A stretch of 7,939 nucleotides of DNA, taken from NCBI GenBank assembly GCA_019683625.1, contig JADGHY010000089.1:1-7939 (forward strand). The letters run 5' to 3'. The position numbers and the translations under genes were made by a program. Below, piece after piece: positions 6,417 through 7,939 of the stretch. The notes beneath the pieces were generated by a model. That model saw only the letters and a program-made list of their open reading frames with translations. It was not told where the DNA came from and searched no databases. The stretch comes from Thermoflavifilum sp. Lineage in GTDB: Bacteria; Bacteroidota; Bacteroidia; Chitinophagales; Chitinophagaceae. How positions within the stretch are numbered: position 1 is the first letter of the stretch; every line of letters starts with the position of its first letter.

Positions 6417-7565
6417 TTATGCCGGCAACGACAATGCTGGCTGTTGTTGAATCATCTGCACATACAACTGTTCATACTGAGGAATGATTTTTTCCAGATG
6501 GAAATTAGCGGCTCTTTTCAGCGCTTGTTTGCGAAAGCGTTGCAACATGGCTTCATCGCTCAGCAGCTGAATGGCATGGGCGGCCATATGGGCAATGTCG
6601 CCAACCGGACTCAAAAAGCCCGTCTCAGCATTGATATTCACTTCGGGCAGGCCACCGGCATTCGACGAGATCACCGGCACCTCGCAGGCCATGGCTTCCA
6701 ACGCTGCCAGACCAAAACTTTCGTATTCCGAAGGCAGCAAAAACAAATCACTGATCGATAGGATATCCTCCAGCTGGTCTTGTTTTCCCACAAAACGAAT
6801 ATCATCACACAGGTTTAGCTCCCTGCACAACCGCTCTACCATAGGCCGTTCCGGCCCGTCCCCCACCAGCAAAAGCTTGCTGGGAATGCTTTCGTGAATT
6901 TTCTGAAAAATATACACTACGTCCTGCACCCGTTTGATGGGGCGAAAATTGGACACATGCACCAGAATTTTTTCCCCATTCGGCGCAATAGCCTGCCTGA
7001 ATTGCGGAAGAGACCGGCGTCGAAAACGATGGATATCCACAAAATTGTAAATCACCTGAATATCCTTGCGAATGTCAAAAGAGCGATAGGTTTCATCACG
7101 CAGGTTGCGGGAAACAGCCGTAATCGCGTCAGACTGGTTAATGGAAAACGATACCACCGGTGCATAAGTTTTATCCCGTCCCACCAAGGTAATGTCTGTG
7201 CCATGCAACGTGGTGATTACGGGTAAATATTTTCCCTGGCGCTTCAGGATTTCCTTAGCCATAAAGGCAGTGGAAGCATGTGGAATAGCATAATGAACAT
7301 GCAGCAAATCCAGATGGCTGTTTAATGCCACATCTACCAACGTGCTGGAAAGTGCAGATTCATAGGGTGGATAGTCAAACAAAGGATAGGTGGGCACAAT
7401 CACTTCATGATAATAAATATTGGCATGAAAATGATCCAGACGCACGGGTTGCTGATAAGTAATAAAATGTACCAGATGCCCTTTGTCGGCCAGGGCCTTG
7501 CCTAATTCGGTGGCAATCACGCCGCTGCCTCCATAGGTTGGATAACAAACGATACCGATGCGCAT
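6417..7565 (-). CDS. bshA: N-acetyl-alpha-D-glucosaminyl L-malate synthase BshA
   Basis: This 382-residue cytoplasmic GT-B glycosyltransferase (family GT4) transfers GlcNAc from UDP-GlcNAc to L-malate, the first step of bacillithiol synthesis. The N-terminal GIVCYPTYGGSGVIATELGK (4-23), HVHYAIPHA (89-97), TTLHGTDIT (118-126), YNFVDIHRF (173-181) and VSNFRPIKRVQDVV (204-217) are close to Bacillus BshA and set it apart from general GT4 enzymes. The donor-binding EX7E motif is E282...E290 in ESFGLAALE, and LLLVGDGPE lies at 231-239. The start is the ATG at 7565, which gives the normal MRIGIVCYP N-terminus; an in-frame GTG 18 nt further upstream would add six residues atypical of the family. A TACCTTCG box (7592-7585 on this strand) may be a weak -7 element. 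The gene converges on the EnvC-like gene with 5 bp between stop codons. The later enzymes BshB and BshC are not in the window. Confidence 0.93.
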   Translation of the reverse strand: MRIGIVCYPTYGGSGVIATELGKALADKGHLVHFITYQQPVRLDHFHANIYYHEVIVPTYPLFDYPPYESALSSTLVDVALNSHLDLLHVHYAIPHASTAFMAKEILKRQGKYLPVITTLHGTDITLVGRDKTYAPVVSFSINQSDAITAVSRNLRDETYRSFDIRKDIQVIYNFVDIHRFRRRSLPQFRQAIAPNGEKILVHVSNFRPIKRVQDVVYIFQKIHESIPSKLLLVGDGPERPMVERLCRELNLCDDIRFVGKQDQLEDILSISDLFLLPSEYESFGLAALEAMACEVPVISSNAGGLPEVNINAETGFLSPVGDIAHMAAHAIQLLSDEAMLQRFRKQALKRAANFHLEKIIPQYEQLYVQMIQQQPALSLPA

Positions 7566-7612
7566 AGGGAAATTTTTGCTCACTCGAAGGTAACGACATT
7601 TTTGGTGAACCC

Positions 7613-7644
7613 TTTGTCTCGTGTGGGATTTCGTCGTATTTTTC
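7613..7644 (+). promoter_or_regulatory. Promoter for the right-edge partial gene
   Basis: TTTG at 7613-7616 and TATTTTTC at 7637-7644 (seven of eight matches to TAnnTTTG) are separated by 20 bp, the same spacing as at the dut promoter. The ATG at 7649 follows the -7 box after only 4 nt, so the transcript is probably leaderless. It lies in the 83-bp divergent gap shared with bshA. Confidence 0.5.
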
Positions 7645-7648
7645 CCCT

Positions 7649-7939
7649 ATGGCCCGATTTAGTTTTGTTACCATTTTCATTTTATTGCTGCTGGTGGCCA
7701 CCCTTGTTTATTTTCGATATGTGACGCCTTACCAGATCAGCATCCAGCATGGTGTATTGCAATCAATCGTGCAGCGAGGTTATGTTTTCAAAACCTATGA
7801 AGGCCAGTTAGCATTGCCGGGCAGAAAAGATAGTGTTCCGCTAATCCTGCATTTTTCCGTGGTACGCCCTTCGTTAGCCGATTCCTTAATATCGGTGATC
7901 GGAAACGAGGTCACGCTTAAATTGCTCACCTACAAAGGC
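7649..7939 (+). CDS. Small membrane-anchored protein of unknown function (3' end missing)
   Basis: The reading frame starts at the ATG at 7649 and stays open to the last base, giving 97 residues without a stop, so the C-terminus lies outside the window. Residues 5-22 form one hydrophobic segment (FVTIFILLLLVATLVYF) next to positive residues at 3 and 23, which suggests a single N-terminal membrane anchor with the rest outside the cytoplasm. The following region contains GYVFKTYEGQLAL (44-56) and a HFSV motif (68-71), then an LADSL helix and a GNEVTLKL strand. This pattern resembles a group of short Bacteroidota proteins, about 120-140 residues, that are sometimes mislabelled 6-phosphogluconate dehydrogenase although they have no Rossmann fold. 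That assignment is from memory and is moderate. No upstream in-frame start exists in the gap, and the divergent neighbour bshA gives no clear hint of function. Confidence 0.7.
   Translation, partial: MARFSFVTIFILLLLVATLVYFRYVTPYQISIQHGVLQSIVQRGYVFKTYEGQLALPGRKDSVPLILHFSVVRPSLADSLISVIGNEVTLKLLTYKG

Noticed and set aside
6421..6441. GCCGGC/GCTGGC stem as a terminator between the convergent genes
   Set aside because: A 6-bp stem with a G-T wobble, inside the bshA coding end and without a T-run on either strand; weak evidence.
7585..7592. TACCTTCG on the minus strand as the bshA promoter
   Set aside because: One mismatch to the -7 consensus but no -33 TTTG at proper spacing; mentioned under bshA only as a weak possibility.

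Overview
The window looks like chromosomal core DNA from a Bacteroidota bacterium, most likely of the Chitinophagales/Chitinophagaceae type. The reasons are a PorV-type component of the type IX secretion system, a DUF4292 lipoprotein, an EnvC-like protein next to dut and a TPR lipoprotein, a BshA-type bacillithiol gene, TAnnTTTG-like -7 promoter boxes, and no recognisable Shine-Dalgarno sequence before any start codon. The family-level placement is inference; the phylum is well supported. I see no mobile element, CRISPR array, rRNA or tRNA.

Layout: an AT-rich leader (1-141) precedes porV, whose stop codon touches the start codon of ispF. A short gap with a good promoter leads into dut, then, tightly packed, a TPR lipoprotein and a DUF4292 lipoprotein. 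A long imperfect hairpin starting on the DUF4292 stop codon and a second -7 box separate these from an EnvC-like amidase activator. On the opposite strand, convergent with it and only 5 bp away, lies bshA. Divergent from bshA is the first 97 codons of a small membrane-anchored protein of unknown function that runs off the window.

How the genes fit together: most of the window concerns the cell envelope. PorV is the outer-membrane shuttle of type IX secretion, the two lipoproteins probably sit in the periplasm-facing envelope, and the EnvC-like protein probably controls peptidoglycan cleavage. IspF supplies isoprenoid precursors, which include the undecaprenyl carrier used for wall synthesis. 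Dut keeps uracil out of DNA, and BshA starts bacillithiol synthesis; both are housekeeping. I did not find an obviously new system. The best leads are the dut-TPR-DUF4292-EnvC envelope cluster, the apparently leaderless promoters, and the unknown partial gene at the right edge.
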